DNA of 64,000 nucleotides from Bacillota bacterium. GTDB lineage: Bacteria > Bacillota > Clostridia > Christensenellales > Pumilibacteraceae. Where the stretch lies: positions 1-64,000 of the forward strand of contig WRAP01000004.1 of assembly GCA_009780135.1 (NCBI GenBank), read 5' to 3'. The position numbers were made by a program, and so were the translations under genes. Position 1 is the first letter of the stretch, and each line of letters starts with the position of its first letter. This document shows positions 8,204-19,100 of the stretch, piece after piece. The notes under the pieces are model-generated. The model had not been told where the DNA came from. It saw only the letters and a list, made by a program, of their open reading frames with translations, and did not search any database.

Positions 8204-11200
8204 ATGATAACAAAATCGAGTGTTACAAAAACCTCCACAGTTGCTACTGCTATTAGACCTATAAAAAAGATACTTGTTGCTAATAGAGGCGAGATTGCAA
8301 TTAGAGTGTATAGAGCATCTAATGAATTGGGTATTAAATCGGTTGGGATTTATTCCGAAGCCGATAGTCTTAATCTTTTTAGAACTAAAGCAGACGAGAG
8401 TTATCTTGTAGGTGAGGGTCAAACTCCACTTGGAGCGTACTTAGACTATAACGCTATAGTAAAGCTGGCTTTAGAAAAGGGCATAGATGCAATTCATCCG
8501 GGTTACGGCTTTTTAAGCGAGAATGCTAACTTTGCTAAAGCGTGCGAGGATGCTGGAATAATTTTTATAGGACCTCCTAGTGATGTGCTGGCTAAAATGG
8601 GCGACAAGCTATCGGCTAAGGAAATTGCCAAGGCTTGTAATGTGCCTACTATCCCCGGTTCTACTATTCCGCTAAAGGATATTGCCGATGCGATAAGCCG
8701 TGCTAAAGAATACGGCTATCCTGTTATATTAAAGGCTTCTGCCGGTGGCGGTGGCAAGGGTATGAGGCGGGTTAATAATGATGACGAGCTTAAAAGCGTT
8801 TTTGATTTAACTGTTAGCGAGGCATTAAAAAGTTTTGGAAACGGCGATGTTTTTATGGAAAAGTATCTTGTTAATCCAAAGCATATCGAGATACAAGTTT
8901 TAGCGGATAAGCACGGCAATGTTGTGCATTTGTTCGAGAGAGATTGCTCGCTTCAACGCCGTTATCAAAAGGTTATAGAGGTTGCTCCTGCGGTAACATT
9001 GCCCGAAAGCACCAAAAAAGTGCTATATGACTCGGCGGTAAAAATCGCTAAGTATGTGGGATATGTAAATGCTGGCACAGTAGAGTTTTTAGTAGACAAC
9101 ACAGGCGAACCTTACTTTATAGAAATGAATCCCCGTATTCAAGTAGAGCATACTATAAGCGAATGTATAACAGGCATTGATATTGTGCAATCACAAATTT
9201 TGGTAGCAGAGGGTCATAAGCTATCAAGTGCTGAAATTGGAATTAAAAATCAAGCGTCGATTACTCATCGTGGCTATGCTATTCAGTGCCGAATTACTAC
9301 CGAAGACCCTCAAAATAATTTCTCTCCCGACATTGGCAAGATTAGTGCTTACCGCTCTCCCGGCGGATTTGGCGTTAGACTGGATGCCGGTAACGCTCAG
9401 GACGGTGCTGAAATTTCCCCATACTACGATAGCTTGCTTGTAAAGATAACCAGCTTTGACCGCAGTTACGAAGGTGCTATAAAAAAATCTTTAAGAGCAA
9501 TCCGTGAAATGCGTATAAGAGGTGTTAAAACAAATGCAGGCTTTATCCAAAATATTCTAACTCATCCCACATTTATTGCTGATAAATGCCACACTACTTT
9601 TATAGACGATACACCCGAGTTATTTAATCTATCGCTTCCGCAGGATAGAGCTACCAAAATTCTAAAATATATCGCTAATAAAATATTAAATGAAAAAAAT
9701 AATAAACCTTCTAGTCCTATAATAGCTCCTTTATTACCTGCGACTCCCGCTACTCCCCCACCAAATGGTCTAAAACAACTACTGGATAAAAAGGGTGCTA
9801 ATGCTGTTAAGGATTTTGTACTAAAGCAAAAGAAGGTACTTCTTAGCGATACCACGCTTAGAGATGCTCATCAGTCATTACTGGCTACCCGTGTTAGAAC
9901 TGCTGATATGGTTGCGATTGCCGATTATATGGCACATAGCATGAGCGATTTTTTCGCCCTAGAAATGTGGGGCGGAGCTACCTTTGATGTAGCGTATAGA
10001 TTTTTGCACGAGTGTCCGTGGGAAAGGCTTGCTATTCTTAGAGAAAAAATCCCTAATATACCGTTTATGATGCTTCTTCGTGGAGCTAATGCGGTAGGTT
10101 ATACCAGCTATCCCGATAATGTTGTAAGAGAGTTTATTAAACAGGCTGCTAGGGGCGGAATTGATGTTTTTAGAGTTTTTGATAGCCTTAATTGGCTACC
10201 TAATATGGAACTCTCTATAGATGAGGTTCTAAATCAAGGCAAAATTTGCGAGGGCTACATTTGTTATACTGGCGATATTTTAGACGAGAAAAAAGATAAA
10301 TACAGCCTAAATTATTATATAAAAATGGCTAAGGAATTAGAAAAAAGAGGCTGTCATATTTTGGGTATTAAAGATATGGCAGGATTGCTTAAACCTTATG
10401 CGGGCGAAAAACTGATTAAAGCGTTAAAAAATGAGGTTGGCTTGCCTATACATTTACATACTCACGATACAGCTGGCAACGGTGTTGCTCTGTTGTTAAA
10501 AGCGATTGAGGCGGGCGTTGACATTGTGGATACGGCGATTAGTAGTCTATCAAGCCTTACAAGTCAACCGAGTATGAATGCTGTGATTACCGGCTTGCAT
10601 GGCAGTAAAAGAGAAAGCGGGATAAAAGATGAGGGTTTATGGCCGATTGTAAAATATTGGGACAGTATTAGAAAAACCTATGGTCAATTTGAGGAAGGTC
10701 TTACCTCGCCTGCTAGTGAGATTTACAAATATGAAATCCCAGGTGGTCAATATACTAATCTTAAGCCGCAAGTGGATAGTTTGGGGTTGGGACATAGATT
10801 TGACGATGTCAAAGAAATGTATGCGTTAGTTAATCAAATGCTAGGCGATATTGTTAAGGTTACACCAAGCAGTAAAATGGTCGGCGATATGGCTATTTTT
10901 ATGGTGCAAAACGGTTTAACTCCCGACAATATTAAAGCAAAAGGCCGTGAGCTAAACTATCCTGACTCGGTAGTTAGTTATTTTGGTGGATATATGGGTC
11001 AACCAGAAGGCGGTTTTGATAAGGAACTCCAAGCAATTGTTCTTAAAGGCAAAAAAGCAATTACTACTCGTCCAGGCGAGAGTTTAGAAAATGTTAATTT
11101 TGATAAAATTAAATCTGAAGTGTCTAGATTTTGCAAAAATCCTAACGATGCTCAAGCAGTATCATATTGTCTATACCCAAAGGTTATAAAGGATTTTTAT

Positions 11201-11674
11201 GAATTTCAAGATGAATACGGCAATGTTTCTAAACTTCCTACCGATGTATTCTTTAATGGTCTAGCATTAAATCAACAAACCTCTATCACAATAGAGGACG
11301 GCAAAAAATTGTTTGTTAAGCTGGTAAATATAAGTGAGCCAGATAGCGAAAACCGCCGTTTTGTAACCTTTGAGTTAAACGGCAAACAACGAAGCGTGCA
11401 TATTTTAGATAAAACTCTAACCGGAAACATCAAGATTGCCACTATAGCTAATAAGGATAATCCACTCGAAATAGGGGCTTCTATCCCAGGCATGGTAAGC
11501 CGCGTTATGATAAAAGTTGGCGAAAGCGTAGTTAAAAATCAAACATTAGCCGTTATAGAAGCTATGAAAATGGAAACAAATATTGTCGCACGAGTTGATG
11601 GATTTATTGACGAAATATTAGTCTCCGAAAAACAACCCGTAAAAGCCGGAGAGTTACTAATAAAAATGAAATAA
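8204..11674 (+). CDS. pyc: pyruvate carboxylase
   Basis: Biotin enzyme that carboxylates pyruvate to oxaloacetate with ATP and bicarbonate, refilling the C4 branch. All domains are on one 1156-aa chain, the usual length. Biotin carboxylase spans about 20-470 (KKILVANRGEIAIR, the Gly-rich ATP loop KASAGGGGKGM, EMNPRIQVEH). The carboxyltransferase spans about 545-820 (LLSDTTLRDAHQSLLATR; zinc His pair in LHTHDTAG). The PYC/OADA domain follows, and the C-terminal biotinyl domain has the lysine in EAMKMET. The first ~19 residues are not conserved, but the promoter position supports this ATG. Followed 51 bp later by hisS on the same strand. Confidence 0.97.
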   Translation: MITKSSVTKTSTVATAIRPIKKILVANRGEIAIRVYRASNELGIKSVGIYSEADSLNLFRTKADESYLVGEGQTPLGAYLDYNAIVKLALEKGIDAIHPGYGFLSENANFAKACEDAGIIFIGPPSDVLAKMGDKLSAKEIAKACNVPTIPGSTIPLKDIADAISRAKEYGYPVILKASAGGGGKGMRRVNNDDELKSVFDLTVSEALKSFGNGDVFMEKYLVNPKHIEIQVLADKHGNVVHLFERDCSLQRRYQKVIEVAPAVTLPESTKKVLYDSAVKIAKYVGYVNAGTVEFLVDNTGEPYFIEMNPRIQVEHTISECITGIDIVQSQILVAEGHKLSSAEIGIKNQASITHRGYAIQCRITTEDPQNNFSPDIGKISAYRSPGGFGVRLDAGNAQDGAEISPYYDSLLVKITSFDRSYEGAIKKSLRAIREMRIRGVKTNAGFIQNILTHPTFIADKCHTTFIDDTPELFNLSLPQDRATKILKYIANKILNEKNNKPSSPIIAPLLPATPATPPPNGLKQLLDKKGANAVKDFVLKQKKVLLSDTTLRDAHQSLLATRVRTADMVAIADYMAHSMSDFFALEMWGGATFDVAYRFLHECPWERLAILREKIPNIPFMMLLRGANAVGYTSYPDNVVREFIKQAARGGIDVFRVFDSLNWLPNMELSIDEVLNQGKICEGYICYTGDILDEKKDKYSLNYYIKMAKELEKRGCHILGIKDMAGLLKPYAGEKLIKALKNEVGLPIHLHTHDTAGNGVALLLKAIEAGVDIVDTAISSLSSLTSQPSMNAVITGLHGSKRESGIKDEGLWPIVKYWDSIRKTYGQFEEGLTSPASEIYKYEIPGGQYTNLKPQVDSLGLGHRFDDVKEMYALVNQMLGDIVKVTPSSKMVGDMAIFMVQNGLTPDNIKAKGRELNYPDSVVSYFGGYMGQPEGGFDKELQAIVLKGKKAITTRPGESLENVNFDKIKSEVSRFCKNPNDAQAVSYCLYPKVIKDFYEFQDEYGNVSKLPTDVFFNGLALNQQTSITIEDGKKLFVKLVNISEPDSENRRFVTFELNGKQRSVHILDKTLTGNIKIATIANKDNPLEIGASIPGMVSRVMIKVGESVVKNQTLAVIEAMKMETNIVARVDGFIDEILVSEKQPVKAGELLIKMK

Positions 11675-11725
11675 AGTTGGAACTGCTATAGATACTGCTA
11701 CAACCAACTGCACAACAATAAAAAA

Positions 11726-13063
11726 ATGAAAAACTTAAACCTTATAGAACCAAAAACGCTAAGCGGCTTTATGGAGTTAGAACCTAGTCGTCAGCGATTA
11801 TTTAATGCTGTATTAGATACTATTCGACATTCTTTTGAAGCATACTCTTTTTTGCCTATTGACACTCCCGTTATTGAATATAGTAGTGTGCTTAATGCTA
11901 AAGCCGGTGAAGAAACTCAAAAACAGATTTATCGTTTTTTAAAAGGCGACACAGATATGAGCCTGCGATTTGATTTAACCGTTCCGCTTGCTAAATATGT
12001 AGCCAAAAACTACCATAATTTAACCTTCCCTTTTAGACGATATCAAATTGGCAAGGTTTATAGAGGCGAAAGACCACAAAAAGGTCGTTTTAGAGAATTT
12101 TATCAAGCAGATATTGATATTGTTGGTGATGGAGCTTTATCTATCTTTTGTGATGCCGAAATTCCTAGTATTATAGCCGGTGTGTTTAAATCTCTCGGCT
12201 TTAATGACTTTACAATTATGTTATCTAATCGTAAAATCTTGCAAGGTTTTTTAGAAAGTTTAAAACTACAAGAAAAAACTACGGCTATAGGCACAGTGCT
12301 GGATAAACTAAAAAAAATCGGAATCGAAAAGGTAAAAGAGGAATTAGTAAAACTAGATATTAAAAAATCAGCAATTGACAAAATTACAAAATTTATATCT
12401 ATTGCAGGCACAACTAATGAACAAATCTCAATACTAAATTCTCAATTCTCAGCTCTAGATTCTCAATTATTTACAGATGGAGTTAATGAATTACAGCAAG
12501 TTATAGACGGAATTCGTGCTTTTGGAATTTCAGATAAGAATTTTCAAATAGATTTATCCATAATTCGTGGTCTAGATTACTACACAGGCACAGTATTTGA
12601 AACTTTTATTATGGGACACGAAAGTGTTGGCAGTGTGTGTAGCGGCGGCAGATACGGTAATTTAGCGGGACTTTATATAGATAAACAACTCCCTGGTGTT
12701 GGTATATCAATTGGAGTTACAAGACTATTTGATAAGCTAGAAAGCGAATTAGCCAAAAATCTTAAACCAACTCCCTCTTCCGATGTATTGGTTGTTAGTG
12801 CAGATAACAACATCACCTCGCTTATACCCATAGCTATGAAACTCAAAGAATTAGGACTTTCTCCTCTATTGTTTTTAGAGGATACAAAACTAAAGAAAAA
12901 ATTTCAATATGCCGAAAAACTAAACATTCCGTTTATGGTAATTATTGGCGAAAATGAAAGAGAAACCAACACAATTACGCTAAAAAACTTAAACTCCGGC
13001 AAGCAACTTGAGCAAATAGCTTTAAAAGAAGTACACAAAATTATAATTGATTTTTATAATTAA
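11726..13063 (+). CDS. hisS: histidyl-tRNA synthetase
   Basis: Class II aminoacyl-tRNA synthetase charging tRNA-His. Motif 2 is seen around residue 110-135 (YQIGKVYRGERPQKGRFREF), the histidine-binding signature is RGLDYYTGTVFE, and GGRYGNLAG belongs to motif 3. A C-terminal anticodon-binding domain fills the last ~90 residues. The presence of this domain and of the catalytic arginines argues against the regulatory paralogue HisZ. Length 445 aa is normal. No ribosome-binding site is visible and no separate promoter is evident, so it is probably read with pyc. It ends at a very long hairpin terminator. Confidence 0.93.
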   Translation: MKNLNLIEPKTLSGFMELEPSRQRLFNAVLDTIRHSFEAYSFLPIDTPVIEYSSVLNAKAGEETQKQIYRFLKGDTDMSLRFDLTVPLAKYVAKNYHNLTFPFRRYQIGKVYRGERPQKGRFREFYQADIDIVGDGALSIFCDAEIPSIIAGVFKSLGFNDFTIMLSNRKILQGFLESLKLQEKTTAIGTVLDKLKKIGIEKVKEELVKLDIKKSAIDKITKFISIAGTTNEQISILNSQFSALDSQLFTDGVNELQQVIDGIRAFGISDKNFQIDLSIIRGLDYYTGTVFETFIMGHESVGSVCSGGRYGNLAGLYIDKQLPGVGISIGVTRLFDKLESELAKNLKPTPSSDVLVVSADNNITSLIPIAMKLKELGLSPLLFLEDTKLKKKFQYAEKLNIPFMVIIGENERETNTITLKNLNSGKQLEQIALKEVHKIIIDFYN

Positions 13064-13080
13064 GTTGCCCATATTAAAAC

Positions 13081-13140
13081 ATAAACCTAATATAAAAGTG
13101 CAGATGTAAAAATTCATCTGCACTTTTATATTAGGTTTAT
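13081..13140. terminator. bidirectional terminator, perfect 26-bp stem
   Basis: A perfect 26-bp inverted repeat (13081-13106 with 13115-13140) and 8-nt loop lie between convergent hisS and the BspA-like gene. The stem includes AGTGCAGATG and flanking A/T runs that serve as the U-tract in either direction. Confidence 0.9.
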
Positions 13141-13150
13141 TCATCATTGT

Positions 13151-16090
13151 TTAAGAAGCTCTACCATAATTCCATATTACATATAAGTCAGTTGAATTCC
13201 AATAAACATTCCAATCACCTAACGGAGATGGTGCTTCTACAAAAACTATTAGATTCTCGTTTCCTCCAAAAAACACATGGTCTCTCATACTTAGTACAGT
13301 AATAGGGATAATAATACTCTTTAAAGTGGTTAAATTTCTAAAAGCGTATCTACCAATATAAATTACACTACTAGGTATTACTACACTATTTAAACTCGTT
13401 GCCCCAAAGAATGCGCCTGTAGATATATGAGTTAAACCTTCTTCTATTATAAGTGTTTCTAGGTTAGATAAATCTCTAAATGCTTCAAAGCCGATATACT
13501 GAATATTAGAATTAATAGTTAGCTCAGTAATACTTCTAAGTTCCATAAATGCTTGATTGCCAATATGAGTTAAGCTATGGGGTAAATTAAGTTCCTGTAA
13601 AAAAGCCAATCCCCTAAAAGCATTATCACCTATAAACTCCAGTGAATTACCAAAATTTATGGTGGTTATGTTCATTGAATTTCTAAAAGCATTATCACCT
13701 ATACTAATTAGACTATTTGGTAGATTTAAAGTCATAATAGCACTATTATTACGGAATGCACTTTCTCCTATATGAATTAAGGCATCGCTAAATGTTATAT
13801 TCATAAGCCCAGTAGCCATATAAAATGCTTGAGCACCTATGCTTGTAACATTATTAGGAATTATAATACTGCTTAAACCTGTCGCTCTAAAGAATGTATA
13901 ATCTTCTATCTCTGTTATACCGGTGCCTAAGCTTATTGTTCTTAAACCTTCTGCTCTTAAAAATGCACCTTCACCTATTCTTTCTACGCTATCTGGTATA
14001 TTTATTGAAGTAAAATTCTCAGCCTGTCTAAAACTAAATCTGCCAACAAACTTTAAGCCTTGATTTAGATTAAAAGCACTAGCACTAGATCTATCAAAGT
14101 TAAAATCTGCTATTCCTAAAGTATTTGGTCTAAGAGTTATAATATGTGGTGCTGTTGAATCTGACGGAGGTGCTCTATATCCTACTGCCCAACGACCAGA
14201 ATATACAACACGACCGTATTCTTCGTGATCCCAGTTATTTACTAAATGAGTATTATTTAATATACGCATACCCACGCTAATAAGACTATCCGGAAGTGTA
14301 ATATTTCTTAATTCTACATTATTAGCAAATACCGAATTAGCAATGGTTAATAAATTGCTTGTGCCATCGAAAAACTCGACCTCGACTACACCACGCATAC
14401 TAACAAACGCTTCTAAATTAATATGCTCTAACGAACTAGGAATATAAATTTTAGTAATATTATTAAGATTGTTCCAACCCAATCTATTTCTAAATGAATG
14501 ATGCCTATTATCTAAAGCATGCTCTGCCACTCCTCTAGTTCCTGTACGAATTCTTAAATACCTTTCAGGAGGAGGAGGAAGAGGTGAAGGAGGATTTTCA
14601 CCTACTGGCGGTCTAGATGCTCTTATGTAATCTACTAGCCAATTATCAATATAAATCTCACCTTGTTGGCTGCTAAAATATGGTGTTCCGGAAAATGCCC
14701 AACGCTCTATTCTACTTACACCTGTTCCTAAGTTAACTTGACCAACTTGAAGACCAGAATCTAAAAAAGCAAACATTTGAATAACAGATACACCTATGCC
14801 AATATTAACAGTAGTAAGACTACGAGTTTCTTCAAATGCTCCTCTGCCTCCTATTCGCACAACACTCCCATTATCGTTTGTACGCAATCTACTACCTTCT
14901 ATTACCGCTAAACCATTACCAATGAAATCTAAGGATGTTAAACTAGACCTAAAAAATGCACCAGGCATAATACGCTCTACCCCATTACCTAAGATAACAG
15001 CACCAAGGTTGCGTGTTTCAGAAAAAGCTAAAGGACCTATTACAGTATTACCGCTTCCATCTAAGTTAAGAGTCGTTATTCCCGAACGCAGAAAAGCACT
15101 ATCGTCGATTGTTTCTATTCCTGAACCAAAATTGACTGTTTCTAGCTGAGTAAGATTTGCCGTACCGGATGCAAACGCTTGAGAACCAATGTGCTTTAAA
15201 CTGTCTGGAAAAGTTATATTTCTTAATCTTGTTGAACCCCTAAAGGCAGAATCTCCTATTGATTGCAAACTGCTTCCAAATGTTAGCTGACTTAGTGCTC
15301 CATTAGACAAAAATGCTTCAATACCAATGTGAATTAAGCTATCCGGTAATTCAAGAATGTTATTATCAGAATTAAATGCAAATGCTCTTCGTCCTATATA
15401 CTCAACAGAATTTCCAAATGTGATACTTGTTAGTCTACTGTTAGCATTAAATGCTAGCTCCTCTATATATCTAATATTGTTTCCTATAACTACACTTTGC
15501 AAAGTAAGCATACTATCAAGTGCTCTACGAGCAATTCTAGTAACAGGTAAACCGTTAAAATAATCTGGTATAATTATGTGAGAGGGAGGAGGTTGAGTTT
15601 CTAATACTCTTCCAAAAACCTCATATTCTGTATAGTTATTTATGCGTCTAAACCTTAAAACTCCCGGATCATCTACTATAAAGTATTCAGCTACTGACCA
15701 TCCTGAGTTTCTAAAATAATTGCGTGTCTCTCTAGTTAATGCTTGTACTCTTATTCTATGAGTTCCCACTGGTAAATTTCCTGGTAAAGTAAGACCATTA
15801 TAGTATGTATGATGTATATTAGATGTATTCTGCTCTATATGTAAAATTTCTACATTATAACCACCCGTAGAATAATCGACTTGATCCCAAGTGAGCTCTC
15901 TAGTCTCTCTATTTATATGAATATTAGTTGGAGTAGCTAGCGTTTCTCTACCACAAGCAGTTAGAAGAAATATGCTACTAACTATCAAAGCCATCACTAA
16001 AAGAATACCTAAGATTTTGCGTTTAGGAAATATTCTTTTAGCGTTTTGCTTTTGTGATTTTTTATTTTTGTTAAATGAATTGTTTTTCAT
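13151..16090 (-). CDS. large BspA-like leucine-rich-repeat lipoprotein
   Basis: Surface lipoprotein of 979 aa built mostly from BspA/LRR_5 repeats of about 23 residues, in which units like SLIHIGESAFRNNS and GITEIEDYTFFRAT recur from about residue 140 to 950. Such proteins in other bacteria mediate adhesion or binding. The signal peptide has an unusually long charged N-region (about 25 residues) before the hydrophobic core and lipobox LTAC (Cys 46). Residues about 50-120 resemble a fibronectin-type or Ig-like module. AAGGGGA precedes the ATG. Located downstream of the MoxR/vWA cluster but separated by 78 bp from it; whether it is co-transcribed is unclear. Confidence 0.88.
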   Translation of the reverse strand: MKNNSFNKNKKSQKQNAKRIFPKRKILGILLVMALIVSSIFLLTACGRETLATPTNIHINRETRELTWDQVDYSTGGYNVEILHIEQNTSNIHHTYYNGLTLPGNLPVGTHRIRVQALTRETRNYFRNSGWSVAEYFIVDDPGVLRFRRINNYTEYEVFGRVLETQPPPSHIIIPDYFNGLPVTRIARRALDSMLTLQSVVIGNNIRYIEELAFNANSRLTSITFGNSVEYIGRRAFAFNSDNNILELPDSLIHIGIEAFLSNGALSQLTFGSSLQSIGDSAFRGSTRLRNITFPDSLKHIGSQAFASGTANLTQLETVNFGSGIETIDDSAFLRSGITTLNLDGSGNTVIGPLAFSETRNLGAVILGNGVERIMPGAFFRSSLTSLDFIGNGLAVIEGSRLRTNDNGSVVRIGGRGAFEETRSLTTVNIGIGVSVIQMFAFLDSGLQVGQVNLGTGVSRIERWAFSGTPYFSSQQGEIYIDNWLVDYIRASRPPVGENPPSPLPPPPERYLRIRTGTRGVAEHALDNRHHSFRNRLGWNNLNNITKIYIPSSLEHINLEAFVSMRGVVEVEFFDGTSNLLTIANSVFANNVELRNITLPDSLISVGMRILNNTHLVNNWDHEEYGRVVYSGRWAVGYRAPPSDSTAPHIITLRPNTLGIADFNFDRSSASAFNLNQGLKFVGRFSFRQAENFTSINIPDSVERIGEGAFLRAEGLRTISLGTGITEIEDYTFFRATGLSSIIIPNNVTSIGAQAFYMATGLMNITFSDALIHIGESAFRNNSAIMTLNLPNSLISIGDNAFRNSMNITTINFGNSLEFIGDNAFRGLAFLQELNLPHSLTHIGNQAFMELRSITELTINSNIQYIGFEAFRDLSNLETLIIEEGLTHISTGAFFGATSLNSVVIPSSVIYIGRYAFRNLTTLKSIIIPITVLSMRDHVFFGGNENLIVFVEAPSPLGDWNVYWNSTDLYVIWNYGRAS

Positions 16091-16168
16091 AGATTTAATC
16101 CCCTTATTAAAGTCAATTAAAGAATCTAAGTTCTAAGTATTTATCCTCGTGTTCGTGCCAATTTATCC

Positions 16169-19100
16169 TTATTTAGCTAGCTCCAACTTTTTTTTTCTAT
16201 CCTTTACCATCTCCCATGGCCATTTCCATTTGAATTTACGGACTGCTATGTCTATAACAAATAACGATATTGCTATTATTATAAATACAAGTCTAGGGTC
16301 TATATAGGCATCTCTATGTGTATCAAAACCCATAAAAATATTAGCTATACCATAGCCTCCTACTATACCTTCATCTACTGCTCTATTATTTATCATCCCG
16401 TTACTTAAATAAGCTGCTGTCCTTGGGTCATTTATCATTATACCGTTACCTAAATATGCTATCCGTCTTAATAAAGCATCCGCCTCATCCGGACATCTAA
16501 ACACATCATATTCAAGTGAATAACTAAATATAGTACGCCTGGTTTGTCGCCATCTAATATGCTCATCAGTAATATCAGCTAGATCTTCCGGTGCGTTAGG
16601 CACAACCTGAGCTACCCTAATTTCGTAAACTCCCGGAGTCTCGATAGTAAAACTAAATCTGGCATTTACGGTAGACATAGTAAGTCTTTCTATTACATCG
16701 TATCCTAGCACCGACATTGAACCTGGATTTTGTGTGCCAACCGGATCTGTTAACCTCACTATTTCTACCACAAAGTTATCATTTTGACTATCCTCTAAGG
16801 AAGTAAATAGATTTATATGTCTAGAAAAATTATCCTCAGTGATTCTTATTTCTATTTGTTCTTCACCAATATATTCTGTTGGAGCAATCATTCTTAAAGC
16901 ATTTATTAAAAATTGTAAAGAAATCTCATTTCCTTCAAAATAATTAGGTCTATCCAATGTACCTTCAAATAAAATATTAGTGCTAAGTGCCCCTACTCTA
17001 CCAGCTCCAAAGTTCCACCTACTGTAAACAGGAACTCTATGCGGACCTGATAATATAACTTGAAAATCTCTATTTGTTCGTTCTTCCGCTGTAAGATTCC
17101 TTTCTCGTACTCCGTAAAAATTAGCTAATAGAACAGGTAATGCACCATTAGTAATCATATCATCTGTTATTTCTAATCTTTCATTTGTAGTAACCGAAGC
17201 AAAAAATGGTTCCGATTCTGGTATATTAGCTCTAACTCTTGCTATTTCCATAAACATATCATGCGGTAAACGCATTACATCATCCTGGTAAAATACCGGG
17301 AAAGAGTGTCCTCGTCCGGCATCTGCCATTTGTCTAACTATATCAAAAGTTCCTCTTATACCAATGCCACTTAAAGTAATACCTTCCTCATTATACATTT
17401 CATTAATAAGATCAGTAGCAAGCGATACATCATGGTTTGGCTGACCGTCTGTAAAGAATAATATATGTCTAGCTGCTACATGATCTACCATAAGTAGTTG
17501 GTCTCTTGCCATCTGAAGTGCTGCCATATAACTAGTACCACCGCCTAAAGTAAGATCGTTTATAGCACTCCTAATAGTAGATAGTTCTGAACCAACATTA
17601 CGCATTCCTCTCGTAGGGTCAAAAGGTCTAGCTGTCATTAATCTAGCACCCGTATCAAAAGCAATTACTACAACATAATCTCTAGGAATTAAAGCATCTA
17701 AGGCGGTCTCTGCCGCAACCTTAGCTAAATCTAATCTATTCCAATCGGGACGAAAAACATCATTCGCAGCCATGGAACCCGATATATCCACAACTATAGC
17801 TACAGCAAGCGGAGCAGTCCAATCTTCAATAGTAACAGGCAACATAGTTTGAAAAAGCCTTCCTGCTGTATCACTACGATTAAATACATTGGAAACATAC
17901 CCCCATTCACGAATCGGAACCATATTATGGTTATTTTCATCGTTAGGGTCTTCTCTTTCCCAACCAACTATAGTATAGCCTTCTCTATCACCACCTAAAA
18001 CTAGCAAGCCACCGCCTAATTCATAAACATATCTATGCAATTCTCTAACAAAAGCATCTCTGTGAAGTCCATCACTAAGAGCTCTATTTGTCATATCTAT
18101 GTTACCTACATTTGCTAAAATAATTTTATCAAAATTTCTAAGCCATCTTAATTCTATAGGAACTAAATCTATATGAACAGAAGTAACGCTACTAAAACTT
18201 CCGCTAATATCTAACATATCATAAAGGCGTGTCATTTCTTCATTGTTTTGATAAATAATTAAAATTGAATCAAAAGTTTCTAAAAAGAAAAATGAGAAAA
18301 AAGTGTTATTGTATTCTATTCCATCGCTAAACCATGCTTCGTCATCCGCTAAACATATAATTGTAGCTTCTAAAATTTGCGAACCTGTTGTAGTAAAAGC
18401 ATGACTTATATCATGTGGCCAAGTACCATAGCTAACTTCAATAATTTCTCTAGCTACCTCAATACCGTTATTATGTAACACTAGTTGTGCCGGAGTAGGA
18501 ACAGGTATAGAGCTCTGTACAGTAATGCCAATATTTACCACTTCGTCTACTTCTGGTATAAAATTAGGCAATACAATATCCCTTATTAAAAATTCATTAC
18601 CAACAGGGCTAGTAAGAGATACTACATCTATCCTAATGCCAGCAACCGCCATACCTATTATAATGCTTTCTGCCGAACCGTCTGTCTCGAAACCATCTGT
18701 TACCAATACGATTCTAGCACCTCTCGTATCATTAAATTGCTCTCTAGCAAATCTTAGTGCCGCTTCTATATTAGTAGCCCTATCGTCCGGTCTATACCCT
18801 TGTGCACGATTATCATTATGTCTAATTACAGCCTGATCAGCAGCTAAAGCGTCTCTGTTTCTTTGATTAAGCGTAGGTCTTTGCATATGTGCCTGAAAAG
18901 CTCTATCTATCTCTACTACATCTGTGCTAGGAGCAGCCGCTAAAACCGGATTTTTACCAAATGTTACAATACCTATACGAAAGTTACCATCACTTTGATT
19001 AAGTGTATCTGTTACAAATTGATTTATACTTTGCCTTTCAAAGGCAGTGGTAGGGTCATTAGACGCATCTCTATATGAATTTCTTGTTCTATGCGACAAG

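Noticed and set aside
13081-13140. Insertion-sequence or transposon end
   Set aside because: No transposase or target duplication; its place between convergent genes explains it as a terminator.
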